A DNA stretch of 64,000 nt from assembly GCA_030427585.1 (NCBI GenBank), contig JAUIBW010000003.1:124001-188000 (forward strand), given 5' to 3'. Made by a program: the position numbers and the translations under genes. Shown here piece by piece: positions 44,580-54,457 of this stretch (its first letter is position 1; each line of letters begins with the position of its first letter). The notes beneath the pieces were generated by a model. It ran no database searches and was not told the origin of the DNA. It saw only the letters and a list, made by a program, of their open reading frames with translations. Origin of the DNA: Bacteroidia bacterium. Its GTDB lineage: Bacteria; Bacteroidota; Bacteroidia; Flavobacteriales; Flavobacteriaceae.

Positions 44580-46979
44580 ATGAATTCTAAGTTTACCTTT
44601 TTTCTAGTATTTTTAACTCTAATACTCACAACAATTTCTTGTAAAAAGAAATATGAAGGACCATATCAAGGCTTCAAAAAAAAAGATACCCATATCGAAG
44701 TTTTTAAGGATAACGGAAAATATATAATTAAACCCTATTCTGATAAAATAATAGAAACCTCATTTGTACCAACAGGAGAGACATTTGATTCACAGTCTCA
44801 TGCCGTAATCTTAGATCCTATTACTACAAAAGTGCAGATACAGGAAAATGATAATGTATTGATTATTAATACTAATGGCATTGATGTTCATATCACCAAA
44901 GAGCCTTTTTATATTTCATATACATATAAAGGAAAAAAGTTGATTTCTGAAAAGAAGGGATATATAAAGACAGACTCTACAGAAATTTTGGATTTTAACC
45001 TAGATAAAAGCGAAGTGATTTATGGGGCTGGTTCTCGGGTAGTGGGAATGAATCGCAGAGGTAAAAAGCTTCAGCTATACAACAGAGCACATTATGGATA
45101 TGAAAACTATTCTGAATTGATGAATTTTACAATGCCTTTGGTGCTTTCTTCTAAGCTATATGCTGTTCATTTTGATAATGCCCCGATAGGATATTTAGAT
45201 ATCGATAGTAAAAAAGATAATACGCTACAATATGAAACGATTAACGGAAGAAAAACATACCAGATAGTTGCGGGAGATGATTGGAAAGACCTTATAGATC
45301 AATATACCAATCTTACAGGAAAACAGCCATTACCCCCGCGTTGGGCTTTTGGAAATTTTGCCAGCCGTTTTGGGTATCATTCTGAAAAAGAAACTAAAGA
45401 AACCATTGCCAGGTTTAAAGCAGATAATATACCATTAGATGCAGTAATTCTAGATATTTATTGGTTTGGAAAAGAGATCAAAGGACATATGGGAAACTTT
45501 GAGTTTTTGAAAGACTCATTTCCAAACCCAAAACAGATGATCAATGATTTTAAAGATCAGGGAATCAAAACAATATTGATTACAGAACCTTTTGTGCTAA
45601 CGACTTCAAAAAAATGGGAAGAAGCCGTAGCGAAAGGAGTCCTGGGGAAAGATATGCAAGGAAATCCGTTTAAGTACGATTTTTATTTTGGAAATACCGG
45701 GATTATAGATATTTATAACCCTAAAGGGAAAGAATGGTTTTGGGATATTTATGCCAAATATACCCGGGAATATGGAGTAGCAGGTTGGTGGGGCGATTTG
45801 GGGGAACCCGAAGTACACCCATCCGATTTGCAACACGCTACAGGAAGTGCAGATGAGGTTCATAATATTTATGGTCATGATTGGGCGCGATTGGTACAGG
45901 AAGGATACCAAAGAGATTTCCCCCAGCAACGCCCATTTATATTAATGCGAGCAGGATATTCGGGCTCACAACGATTTGGAATGATCCCCTGGTCTGGTGA
46001 TGTAAGCAGAAGTTGGGAAGGATTGCAATCCCAGACCGAAATAGCATTGCAAATGGGAATCCAGGGATTAGGGTATATGCATTCAGACCTGGGAGGGTTT
46101 GCTGGTGGAGAGACATTCGATCCCGAGTTATATACCCGATGGTTACAATATGGAGTGTTTCAACCTATATTTAGGCCACATGCTCAAGAACATATTGCTC
46201 CAGAACCGGTTTTTCATGATACCAAAACAAAAACGTTGGCTAAGAAAAGTATAGAACTTAGGTACAGTCTATTACCTTATAATTATACTATTGCCTTTGA
46301 TAATAATCAAACCGGTATACCTCTGATGCGACCTCTGTTTTTTGAAAATACAGAGAATAAAGAACTATCCGAAATAAGTTTTACTTATATGTGGGGTGAT
46401 CATTTCCTCGTTTCGCCAGTAATACAACCAGGTATTGCATCTATGGATATTCCGTTTCCAAAAGGAACGAATTGGTATGATTTCTTTACCGGACAAAAAT
46501 TTGAAGGAGGAACGTTTAAAACGGTTGAAATAGAAGAAGATCACATTCCTGTTTTTGTAAAAGGAGGAGCATTTATCCCTATGGTAAAGCCAGTACAAAC
46601 CACCAAAATGTATTCGACCAAAGATATCATACTACATTATTATCATGATACTACGGTAAAAAATAGCTCTGGTAAGTTGTATGATGATGATGGCAAAACA
46701 CCAAATGCTTTTGAAAAAGGGAAATATGAAATATTAAAATTTGATAGTGTAATAAATGATAAAGAACTATCAGTAGCACTAACAGTAGAAAAAGGAACTA
46801 AATATGCATTTAACGATAGAAAAATTACTTTGATTATTCATAATATTCAAGCTTCTCCAAGATCTGTAACAATAAGTGGTGGTTCTCCTTCGTTTGATTG
46901 GAATGAAGAAAGTAAAAAGCTGAAAATAAGTTTTGAATGGGGTTCTAAAGAAGCCAAAAACATAAATATTTCTTTGTAG
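44580..46979 (+). CDS. Glycoside hydrolase family 31 lipoprotein
   Basis: A 799-residue lipoprotein from the ATG at 44580 (lipobox TISC, Cys21), probably anchored in the outer membrane or periplasm. The GH31 layout is complete: N-terminal beta domain (~60-240), TIM barrel (~245-610) with catalytic nucleophile Asp406 in WWGDLGEPE and acid/base Asp474 in WSGDVSRSW, then two C-terminal beta domains. The WWGDLGEP variant of the nucleophile motif fits alpha-glucosidase or alpha-xylosidase-like members; exact linkage cannot be told. It is divergent from the phytase-like gene. An in-frame TTG six bases upstream is not needed. Confidence 0.92.
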   Translation: MNSKFTFFLVFLTLILTTISCKKKYEGPYQGFKKKDTHIEVFKDNGKYIIKPYSDKIIETSFVPTGETFDSQSHAVILDPITTKVQIQENDNVLIINTNGIDVHITKEPFYISYTYKGKKLISEKKGYIKTDSTEILDFNLDKSEVIYGAGSRVVGMNRRGKKLQLYNRAHYGYENYSELMNFTMPLVLSSKLYAVHFDNAPIGYLDIDSKKDNTLQYETINGRKTYQIVAGDDWKDLIDQYTNLTGKQPLPPRWAFGNFASRFGYHSEKETKETIARFKADNIPLDAVILDIYWFGKEIKGHMGNFEFLKDSFPNPKQMINDFKDQGIKTILITEPFVLTTSKKWEEAVAKGVLGKDMQGNPFKYDFYFGNTGIIDIYNPKGKEWFWDIYAKYTREYGVAGWWGDLGEPEVHPSDLQHATGSADEVHNIYGHDWARLVQEGYQRDFPQQRPFILMRAGYSGSQRFGMIPWSGDVSRSWEGLQSQTEIALQMGIQGLGYMHSDLGGFAGGETFDPELYTRWLQYGVFQPIFRPHAQEHIAPEPVFHDTKTKTLAKKSIELRYSLLPYNYTIAFDNNQTGIPLMRPLFFENTENKELSEISFTYMWGDHFLVSPVIQPGIASMDIPFPKGTNWYDFFTGQKFEGGTFKTVEIEEDHIPVFVKGGAFIPMVKPVQTTKMYSTKDIILHYYHDTTVKNSSGKLYDDDGKTPNAFEKGKYEILKFDSVINDKELSVALTVEKGTKYAFNDRKITLIIHNIQASPRSVTISGGSPSFDWNEESKKLKISFEWGSKEAKNINISL

Positions 46980-47126
46980 AATGCTCTAAAATATAGAACT
47001 TATGTCCTCGATCTATAAGATTTAAATCATCAAAAAAGAGATAGATATAGAAATGTTTGGTGTGGTAATCATGGTTAAAATTTCTTTAGATTTGACAAAT
47101 GTTTAGAATTTTAATATGAAAATAGA

Positions 47127-47573
47127 ATGAAGTCCAAGAGTGTATTGTTCCTTTTTGTTGCCTTAATTTTTGTTGGTTGTAAAACAGATGATATCATATG
47201 GCTCAATGGCCAATGGGAGGGAGTGGGATGTCAATTGGATTTAGAAGAAAATAATACCTGGTCTATTAGTTTAGAGGTTGATGTCTACCAACAATTATTT
47301 GAGATACAATATCCAAGTTTAGAATGTTCTGGGCAATGGGAACTGGTCGAATATTCTAATGATCGTGCTGTTTTTAATGAATTAATTTTAGAGAATACCA
47401 ATACCTGTATAAAAGAAGGAACGGTCATCATAACCAAAGTAGATGAAAACCATATTAGTTTTAGTTATTATATTATAGACGGAGAAGATGTTTTAGCCTT
47501 TTCTACCTTAAAAAGAAAACGAGACAATAATATATATACGCTAAATGAAGAAGCTAAAAATAATAGGAGGTAG
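47127..47573 (+). CDS. Small lipoprotein, unknown function
   Basis: 148 residues with lipobox FVGC (Cys18) and KTDD after it. The mature part is beta-rich, with WLNGQWEGVGCQLDLEENNTWSISLEV at the front (not repeated here in full) and a Lys/Arg-rich C-terminus. The repeated Gly-Gln-Trp pattern (NGQWEGVG, SGQWELVE) recalls lipocalin-like small lipoproteins. I cannot assign a family. It follows the GH31 gene by 147 bp. Confidence 0.65.
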   Translation: MKSKSVLFLFVALIFVGCKTDDIIWLNGQWEGVGCQLDLEENNTWSISLEVDVYQQLFEIQYPSLECSGQWELVEYSNDRAVFNELILENTNTCIKEGTVIITKVDENHISFSYYIIDGEDVLAFSTLKRKRDNNIYTLNEEAKNNRR

Positions 47574-47829
47574 CAAAAGTCAACCTCATACTTTTAGTTA
47601 ATTTAGTTGCGAACGTATAATGCTTAACAAAGGATTGGGAGTTAAAAAGGGATGCCCATATGGGGAAAACAATAAAGCATAGATCCAGAGTGATAAAAGA
47701 TCCAACTCAACCCAGTTTAAGGTAAGTGCATTTAATTCATTCTGAGCTATTCGAAGAATTAAAAGAAAAAGGATACCATATCTATAATTTGTTAGTGTTC
47801 TAAAACGTATAAACTTAATATCTTGAGTT

Positions 47830-48420
47830 ATGCAAAAAAATAGATCAGTCGAAGAATTTATTTCAAAGAAAGAGGAGTGGAAAGAAGCACTAGAAATCTT
47901 AAGGTCAATAATACTCACAACCGAAATGAAAGAAACGATAAAATGGGGAGCACCGGTATATACAGTTAATGATAAAAATGTGATAGGACTTGGTGCTTTT
48001 AAAGCGTATGTCGGGATATGGTTTTATCAAGGTGTATTCTTAGAGGATAAAGCAAAGAAGTTGTTGAATGCTCAAGAGGGGAAAACTAAAGGTTTACGAC
48101 AATGGAGATTTAATGCGGTAGAAGATATTGATAAAGATTTAGTACTTCACTATGTAAAAGAAGCTATCCAAAACCAAAAAGATGGTAAGGAAATCAAGCC
48201 TGTAAGATCAAAAATCATTAAAATTCCTAAAGAATTAGTAATGGCACTCGACGCTAATGAGAATTTGAAAAAATCATTCGAACGGCTAACTCCCTTCAAA
48301 CAAAGAGAATATTCAGAATATATTGCTACAGCAAAACGAGAAGCTACCCGTGTCACTAGAATAGAAAAAATAAGCCCAATGATACTTGATGGTATAGGAT
48401 TACATGATAAATACAGGTAA
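47830..48420 (+). CDS. DUF1801/YdeI-OmdA family protein
   Basis: 196 residues. The N-terminal ~110 residues (MKETIKWGAPVYTVNDKNVIGLGAF, IWFYQGVFLEDK) are a DUF1801 (YdhG-like) fold; the C-terminal ~70 residues (PKELVMALDANENLKKSFERL region, TPFKQREYSEYIATAKREATR) are the OmdA/YdeI-type domain linked to bacteriocin protection in enterobacteria. The combination is common in Bacteroidota. It is cytosolic; the exact role is unknown. Its upstream gap contains no clear element. Confidence 0.85.
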   Translation: MQKNRSVEEFISKKEEWKEALEILRSIILTTEMKETIKWGAPVYTVNDKNVIGLGAFKAYVGIWFYQGVFLEDKAKKLLNAQEGKTKGLRQWRFNAVEDIDKDLVLHYVKEAIQNQKDGKEIKPVRSKIIKIPKELVMALDANENLKKSFERLTPFKQREYSEYIATAKREATRVTRIEKISPMILDGIGLHDKYR

Positions 48421-48624
48421 AAAACTATCTTAAAATTAGCCAGGCTAACAACAAAAAACTTAAGTAAATGATATTGTTTGATTTGTGTTATTTTTAACTG
48501 AACTCGATCAGATAGCTAAAAACTATTGAAGAGTTTCTCTTGGTTAATATTCTTTCCTTGTAGGCTTTATGGTAACAATCAATAGCAAACTTCCTTCAAT
48601 CAATTATATTTTTATTGTTAACTT

Positions 48625-48698
48625 GTGCAACAGACACAATGTGTATAGTGTATAGCACCCTTCGAAATGCTACGACACCATACATTGAAACGTTAGTC
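48625..48698 (+). other. attC-like imperfect hairpin
   Basis: Within the 332-bp gap after the YdeI-like gene, GTGCAAC (48625-48631) and GTTAGTC (48692-48698) bracket an imperfect inverted repeat: CAATGTGTATAGTGTATAGCA (first 20 bases from 48637) against TGCTACGACACCATACATTG (48668-48687) with unpaired bulges. Outer boxes only partly match RYYYAAC/GTTRRRY. It resembles an integron attC site but no integrase is present, so this is tentative. The rest of the gap shows nothing else. Confidence 0.4.
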
Positions 48699-48752
48699 AG
48701 AGTTTATAACTACAAAATTTGATATATTTTAATCTAAATACTAATAATAATA

Positions 48753-49880
48753 TTGAAACTAATTATTGATTTCATCTTAATTGTAGGTATTGTTTTAAAT
48801 ATAATTACTCTTTTAAAATTATTTAAAACAAAAAACAATCAATTACCAAAGAAAATACTTATCATATTTTGGTTTTTTATTGCCTTTATCATAATTCATT
48901 TTTATGGCTTACTTCATAAATTAAATTTTCTTTTCATACCAACTTATATATTAGAAAATGGTTCAAGATTTTTGTTAGCTTCTTTAATATATTTATATGT
49001 AAAATCACTTTTCGAAAACGAAAAAAACTTTATAGTAAAACATTTTGTTCATTTCATACCGTTTATTCTTTATTTATTTTTCTATACTTTACCTTCTTCT
49101 ATAAATTATGCAACTGATAAAAATATTTTTCCATATATAAGAATAATAAATATATACATAAATTTGGCTTTGATAAAAGATTGCTATGGTCTCATTTATT
49201 TGCTAATGTCATTAAATATTTACTATAAATATGAGCCAAGATTAAAACAATTTTTCTCAAGTTTTAAGGAGCAAGATTTTGTATGGGTTAAGAAATTTAT
49301 AATTCTATTCTTAGTAGCTATAAGTATTGATTTAATTATTACAATTTCTGAAATATCTTTCGGATATAATGTTGAATGGGATGCTTATATTACTCTGTTT
49401 TTTGTTATTATTGCTATGAGTTATTTAGGGTATTTCGGTCTAACTCAAAAAACAATATATTTAACCAAAATCATTTTAGATCAATCTTTATTAGCAAAAG
49501 ATAATTACAATCAAAAAATAATAAAACCTAAAGAGCAAAATGAGTTAAAATTAAAATTAGAAAAGCTTTTTGTTGAAGATAAAATTCATCTACAGTCGGA
49601 TTTAAATTTGAATGATTTATCTCAAAAAATGAAAATTAGTAGTAGAAGCTTATCTGCATTTTTAAATGATGATTTAAAGACAAACTTTTACGAAAAAGTG
49701 AACTATTATCGCGTTGAAGAAGCAAAAGAAATATTAATGACCGATAAAGTATTTCAATATAAAATTACTGCTATAGGTGAATCATGTGGGTTTAACTCAA
49801 AAAGTAGTTTTTATCGAATTTTCAAAAAATCAACAGGCCATTCCCCTTCAGAGTACAGACGTGTCTTTTTAAAAAAATAG
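48753..49880 (+). CDS. Membrane-bound AraC-family regulator
   Basis: 375 residues: about seven hydrophobic helices in residues 1-235, then a cytosolic AraC-type DNA-binding domain (~275-375; LNDLSQKMKISSRSLSAFLN and ITAIGESCGFNSKSSFYRIF, the two helix-turn-helix units). It begins with TTG because no ATG lies between the upstream in-frame stop at 48735 and residue ~100. Such 7TM-AraC proteins sense an unknown signal at the membrane and act on a local target; the amidohydrolase gene downstream is a candidate. An AGTCTCA/TGAGACT hairpin overlaps its stop. Confidence 0.85.
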   Translation: MKLIIDFILIVGIVLNIITLLKLFKTKNNQLPKKILIIFWFFIAFIIIHFYGLLHKLNFLFIPTYILENGSRFLLASLIYLYVKSLFENEKNFIVKHFVHFIPFILYLFFYTLPSSINYATDKNIFPYIRIINIYINLALIKDCYGLIYLLMSLNIYYKYEPRLKQFFSSFKEQDFVWVKKFIILFLVAISIDLIITISEISFGYNVEWDAYITLFFVIIAMSYLGYFGLTQKTIYLTKIILDQSLLAKDNYNQKIIKPKEQNELKLKLEKLFVEDKIHLQSDLNLNDLSQKMKISSRSLSAFLNDDLKTNFYEKVNYYRVEEAKEILMTDKVFQYKITAIGESCGFNSKSSFYRIFKKSTGHSPSEYRRVFLKK

Positions 49881-49973
49881 TCTCACTGCACGTATTGAGA
49901 CTTAAAAAATTAAGATTTATTGTAACGTTAGGTTGATATTTGTGTCTTGTTAAAACAATCAAAAAACATAATC

Positions 49974-51398
49974 ATGAAATTTTTTTATCTACTAGTTCTA
50001 CTTATAATTTTTACTGCTTTCAATGAGAAAAAACCTATAGAACAGGCTCATCAATCTTCTCATCAAGAAATAATTTATGCTATCAAAAATGTTAATATAA
50101 TTCCAATGACTAAAGATAATAGAGTCATTAAAAATGCTACAATTGTAATTAAAGACAAGAAAATCTTAACAATCAATAAACCAATCCCTAATAATGCAAT
50201 AATCATAGACGGAAAAGGAAAATGGCTCATCCCGGGACTCATTGACATGCACGTTCATAATCTGGCAGATGGACCATATACATCGTATCCTACGAAAGGC
50301 CCTGCTATACATTTTGATACACAAAATTTTATGACCCTTTACATAGCAAATGGGGTTACTACAGTATTTGAACTAAGTGCAAGAGCTGAGCATATTGGAC
50401 AACGAAACGAAATAATAAGAGGAGATATTATTGGCCCTAGGATCGCTTTAGCTGGATTAGTAGATGGAAGTAATGCAAATATGACCGCAACAACACCATC
50501 TGATGGAAGGCAAACCGTTAGACTTGCTAAAGGAGAAGGCTATGAGTTTATAAAAGTATATTCTCAATTGAATAAAGAAACTTTTAAAGCGATTGTAGAT
50601 GAAGCTGAAAAGCAAAAAATGAAAGTTGTCGGACACATACCAAATGAGTTTAAAAACAATACAGAAGAAGCTTTTGTACCACATTTTGGCCTAGTTGCAC
50701 ATGCAGAAGAGTTTTCTAATCAAACCGACAAGTTTACTGAAAAAGAAGCTGAAAAGTTTGCGAAAATAAGTAAAAAGAATGGTACTTGGTTAATTCCTAA
50801 CTTATCCAATCTTGTATGTATAGCTAAACAGGCGCGTTCATTAGATAGTGTTAGGAATCTTGAAAGCTTCAAATATGTGCATCCTCTAATGCAAAGCAAG
50901 TGGATTATATCAAATCAATACAATCAGGGTACAAATCCCAAACGTGTTGCTTATTACGACCAATTGGTAGATTTTCATATAAAACTTGTAAAAGCGTTTA
51001 AAAAAGAAGGAGTTCCTATGGTAGTCGGAACAGATGCAGGAACCTCTGGAATTGTTTGGGGGTTTTCTCTTCATGATGAATTAAAACTTCTAACAGAAGC
51101 TGGTTTAAAAAATGAAGAAGCCATTGCCTCTGCTACACGTTTGGCTGCTGAGTGGTTAGAAATTGACGATAAAATAGGAACAATCGAAGTAGGCAAGTTT
51201 GCAGATTTAATAGTATTAGATAAAAATCCTTTGGAAAACATTAGCAATACAAGTAAAATCTTTGGAGTTTTTGTTAACGGTAAATGGATTGATAAAAGCA
51301 AAATTAATGTCATGCTTTCAGATGTTGAGAGATGGAATAATGCCAATAAAAAAATATATAATTGGAAAGAAGTTATAAAAAAAATAAGGGAAGAATAA
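49974..51398 (+). CDS. Exported amidohydrolase, imidazolonepropionase-like
   Basis: 474 residues from the ATG at 49974, which opens a signal peptide (FFYLLVLLIIFTAF). Composite beta domain plus TIM barrel: metal-binding HVH in GLIDMHVHNLADG, lysine in FIKVYSQ, His in VGHIPN and VAHAEEF, and Asp in VVGTDAGTSG; the C-terminal GKFADLIVLDKNPLENI closes the fold. Members include prolidase- and lactonase-like enzymes. The substrate is unknown. It follows the AraC regulator on the same strand with a 93-bp gap that holds a CGTTAGGT motif. Confidence 0.88.
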   Translation: MKFFYLLVLLIIFTAFNEKKPIEQAHQSSHQEIIYAIKNVNIIPMTKDNRVIKNATIVIKDKKILTINKPIPNNAIIIDGKGKWLIPGLIDMHVHNLADGPYTSYPTKGPAIHFDTQNFMTLYIANGVTTVFELSARAEHIGQRNEIIRGDIIGPRIALAGLVDGSNANMTATTPSDGRQTVRLAKGEGYEFIKVYSQLNKETFKAIVDEAEKQKMKVVGHIPNEFKNNTEEAFVPHFGLVAHAEEFSNQTDKFTEKEAEKFAKISKKNGTWLIPNLSNLVCIAKQARSLDSVRNLESFKYVHPLMQSKWIISNQYNQGTNPKRVAYYDQLVDFHIKLVKAFKKEGVPMVVGTDAGTSGIVWGFSLHDELKLLTEAGLKNEEAIASATRLAAEWLEIDDKIGTIEVGKFADLIVLDKNPLENISNTSKIFGVFVNGKWIDKSKINVMLSDVERWNNANKKIYNWKEVIKKIREE

Positions 51399-51466
51399 AT
51401 AAAAACTGTGCCTAATAACTGTAAACGTTGTTACAAGTCTCATTTGTTATAAAAACAATGTATTCT

Positions 51467-51491
51467 AAGCCTCTTTAAAGAGGCTTTTTTT
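51467..51491 (+). terminator. Rho-independent terminator
   Basis: A perfect palindrome AGCCTCTTTAAAGAGGCT followed by eight T; ends the amidohydrolase gene. Confidence 0.9.
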
Positions 51492-51542
51492 ATTCCTTAA
51501 CTTATTGAAGAGTGATTTTCAAAGTCTTTATATCTAATCTAA

Positions 51543-51734
51543 GAACTTATAATTGGTTATGAGTACTTGATTTTGCTACCTAAAGCAGAAATCAAAATAT
51601 CCTTGAATAATACGAACTCTGAAAACTGGAAAGCTAGGGAAAGTGAGATTTCCAATCTTGGAGTAAGTTTAGGACAAAAGTTTGGCGTAACCGAACTGAA
51701 AGAAATATTTGAATACTATGCAAAGAAGCATTAA
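51543..51734 (+). pseudogene. C-terminal gene remnant
   Basis: A 63-codon open stretch, bounded by an upstream in-frame stop and a TAA at 51732-51734, that reads like real protein (YEYLILLPKAEIKI, then ENWKARESEISNLGVSLG and LKEIFEYYAKKH) yet has no start codon. It looks like the tail of a deleted gene. I do not recognise the family. It is flanked by CGTTGTTAC (51425) and CGTTGTAAC (51753). Confidence 0.45.
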
Positions 51735-51873
51735 AAAGACTTTTAATTCGAAACGTTGTAACATATTCCTGAATTCAAATACTAATAAATTGAATTTTAT
51801 AGCAGAATAAAATTTAACTAGTTAATATCAAATAATGATATTAACTGTTGACATAATCAAAAATAAGATAAAC

Positions 51874-53760
51874 ATGTATAAAACGATATTAATCTATAAA
51901 ATTATTTGTGAAGTAATTATTTATCTGATCTTTTTTCAAATCACACAATCTTTTGCTCAGGGACAAGAAAAATCCAAAGTGCCTAAAACTATTTCAGAAT
52001 TACAAACTGCCATTGAAAAAGTGCTAGAAGAAACACAAACCCCCGCTGTTGGTTTAGCATTAATCAATGGAGATAGTACAGTTTGGATAACGGGATTAGG
52101 AAAAGCAAATGTTGAAAAAAACGTAGATGCAAATGAAAAGACCATGTTTAGAATAGGGTCAACCTCAAAAATGTACGTTTCTTTAGCTATCTTGAAACTA
52201 CAGGAGGAAGGTCGTATAAGTCTTAAGGACAAAGTACGAGACCTAGTGCCAGAGATTGAATTTGAGAATCCATGGGAGGAAACATCACCAATTCTTGTTG
52301 AAAACCTTCTTGAACATACCACTGGATGGGATGATATTCACCTGACTGAATATGCACATAATGTTTCTGGGAAAAGTCTGAAAGAAGGACTTGATTATCA
52401 CCCACATTCACGTATATCACGTTGGGTACCCGGTACACGTGTGTCATATTGTAATTCAGGTCCACCAGTTGCTGCATACATTGTAGAGAAGATCACGGGA
52501 CAAGTTTTTGAAAATTATATTCAGGAGAATTTCTTCGGTCCTATGGGTATGGAGAATATGACTTTCTTTGAAACAGATGATTATAAACAATATGGAGTTA
52601 CACTATATAAAGAAGGAGAACCACAAAAATACTGGAACATCATCATGCGACCCTCTGGATCCATCAATGCCTCACCAAAAGATATGTCTAAAATGGTCCA
52701 GTTTTTCATCAATCGAGGAAGGAGTAATGGTTCACAGTTAATAAGTGAAACATCTTTAAAACGTATGGAGACACCTACCACTGCAATAGGAGCTAAGGCC
52801 GGATTGGAATATGGTTATGGTTTGACAAATTATACCTCTCCCTATAAGAGTTTTGTGTATAGAGGCCACGATGGTGCAGTTAATGGGGGACTTACCGAAC
52901 TTTCATATCTCCCTGACCATAATTTTGGATATGCTTTTATGATTAATTCAGATAATAAGGTTGCGTTTAACCGCATTTCAGATCTGATTCGTAGCTTTCA
53001 GACTAAGGATCTTGAAAGTAAAAAGGTAAATGTGAATCCTCTTGCCAAAACGAAAGAAGTTAACATCTCGGGGTATTATGTTTCTATAAGCCCACGCAAT
53101 CAAATGCTCTATTTTTTAGAACCAATATTTAATGCTCAGCATATCTGGCAGAAAGAGGATACACTCTTCCGTAAAGGAGTACTAGGCGGTAGTGTTGAAA
53201 ATTATCTAGTAGAAAATGAAACTCACTTTATTTCTCCCGAAACAGGGAAAATAAGTATGGTACAAGCTGAAGATCCTCTTGATGGAATGGTAATACAAGC
53301 CAATACGCGGGTACTTAAGCAGATATCACCTGTGAAAATATTTGGCCCGCTGATTCTTGGTGGGGTATGGCTATTAGGAATGATTGGTGCGATCCTGTTC
53401 GGAATAATATGGACCATTCGTTACTGGATGGGTAAAATTAAAGGAGGAGCCAATATTTGGGTTCGTTTATGGCCCCTTATTGCCAGTTTACTATTCATTG
53501 CAATAATTGTTGTACTTAGTATAGGAACTGTAGGCCTTTTCGAGTTAGGAAAAGTAAATTTGATCACAATTTCTATCACAATATTGACCATTTGTTTTGC
53601 TGTAGTATCTGCATGGTCAGTGTATTATGTAATTAGGAAACGTAGAGCAACTATGAATAGAATAATGTATTGGTATTCAGCAATTCTGTCTTGTTTGCAC
53701 CTAATAGTTACTTGTTATTTACTATGGCACGGTATGATAGGTATTCGACTCTGGAGTTAG
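51874..53760 (+). CDS. Serine beta-lactamase-like hydrolase with C-terminal membrane domain
   Basis: 628 residues from the ATG at 51874, which opens a signal peptide (ending QSFAQ). The class C beta-lactamase / PBP4-like domain covers ~35-375: Ser96-x-x-Lys99 in GSTSK, Tyr190-Cys-Asn in SYCNSG, and RGHDGAVNGG in place of KTG. After a ~90-residue beta linker, four membrane helices occupy the C-terminus (ILGGVWLLGMIGAILFGIIW onward). Such fused proteins are common esterases or peptidases; beta-lactam resistance should not be assumed. It is the last gene of the accessory-looking run. Confidence 0.86.
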   Translation: MYKTILIYKIICEVIIYLIFFQITQSFAQGQEKSKVPKTISELQTAIEKVLEETQTPAVGLALINGDSTVWITGLGKANVEKNVDANEKTMFRIGSTSKMYVSLAILKLQEEGRISLKDKVRDLVPEIEFENPWEETSPILVENLLEHTTGWDDIHLTEYAHNVSGKSLKEGLDYHPHSRISRWVPGTRVSYCNSGPPVAAYIVEKITGQVFENYIQENFFGPMGMENMTFFETDDYKQYGVTLYKEGEPQKYWNIIMRPSGSINASPKDMSKMVQFFINRGRSNGSQLISETSLKRMETPTTAIGAKAGLEYGYGLTNYTSPYKSFVYRGHDGAVNGGLTELSYLPDHNFGYAFMINSDNKVAFNRISDLIRSFQTKDLESKKVNVNPLAKTKEVNISGYYVSISPRNQMLYFLEPIFNAQHIWQKEDTLFRKGVLGGSVENYLVENETHFISPETGKISMVQAEDPLDGMVIQANTRVLKQISPVKIFGPLILGGVWLLGMIGAILFGIIWTIRYWMGKIKGGANIWVRLWPLIASLLFIAIIVVLSIGTVGLFELGKVNLITISITILTICFAVVSAWSVYYVIRKRRATMNRIMYWYSAILSCLHLIVTCYLLWHGMIGIRLWS

Positions 53761-54457
53761 TTGTTTTTTGATAATTTTAACTATGTCAAAAAAAACTATG
53801 AACAATATATTGCCCTACGGGACGCTAGGTATAAGAAAATATAGGTTTTTTGTACTTTATCGAAAGGTCTGTGTTTATTTTTAAAGTCGCCAAATATAAA
53901 ATTTGGCATTTTCAACAAAAAAGATAAAAACAAAATATTTATATTTGATTTGGTATCAATCCAAAATGTATAGCTTATCACCTGTGCTACATTTCTTATA
54001 GAAGCCAGTGTACTATACGAAAGAATCACTTGAGAATTGAATAAACTTTTAAAATATATCAATCTTTCTTCTATTTTAGGTATAATTCTTCCGCCAATCA
54101 ATGTACTACTTCCTTGGTTTAGATAAAAACCAAAAGCTATATATAAAATTAAATTTCAGCTTTATATAAAGGAAGTCTGGTAATTGTCACCTAATTGTCA
54201 GGTGCATTTTTGCTGCTTTTTCAATTAATATTTAGAGATTTGATATTTCAAATATTAATTAAAATCTAAAATGAAATCGTACGCAGGAATTTGGAATAGT
54301 TACAAACAGTATGGCATACAATCGAGCCCATGTTGTATACTTGGGTTGGGTATATTTTAGATAATTTAAACTAAAAAGGATACAATTTTTTAGGGTTTAA
54401 ATTACGTTGTTATAAAAAAACAGGTATTTGGTATAAAATTACATTTGGGCTCTAATG
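53761..54457. other. Non-coding gap with small hairpins
   Basis: About 700 bp with no convincing gene. It holds a weak hairpin near 54114-54136 (TTGGTTT / AAACCAA) and CACCT/AGGTG at 54189-54205. An open minus-strand frame of ~100 codons (53796-54101) has no recognisable content or start context. It may be degraded sequence. Confidence 0.6.

Noticed and set aside
47574..47829. Possible gene fragment reading SELFEELKEKGYHIYNL
   Set aside because: Too short and without start or recognisable family; not strong enough to list as a pseudogene.
51874..53760. Beta-lactam resistance gene
   Set aside because: The KTG box is replaced and a membrane domain is fused; such proteins are usually esterases or peptidases.
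53796..54101. Minus-strand open frame of 101 codons
   Set aside because: No recognisable composition, signal, promoter box or family; may be chance in a degraded gap.
54403..54440. Further attC-like site (ACGTTGTTATAA)
   Set aside because: No hairpin or partner box; the motif also occurs in ordinary gaps such as 44434.
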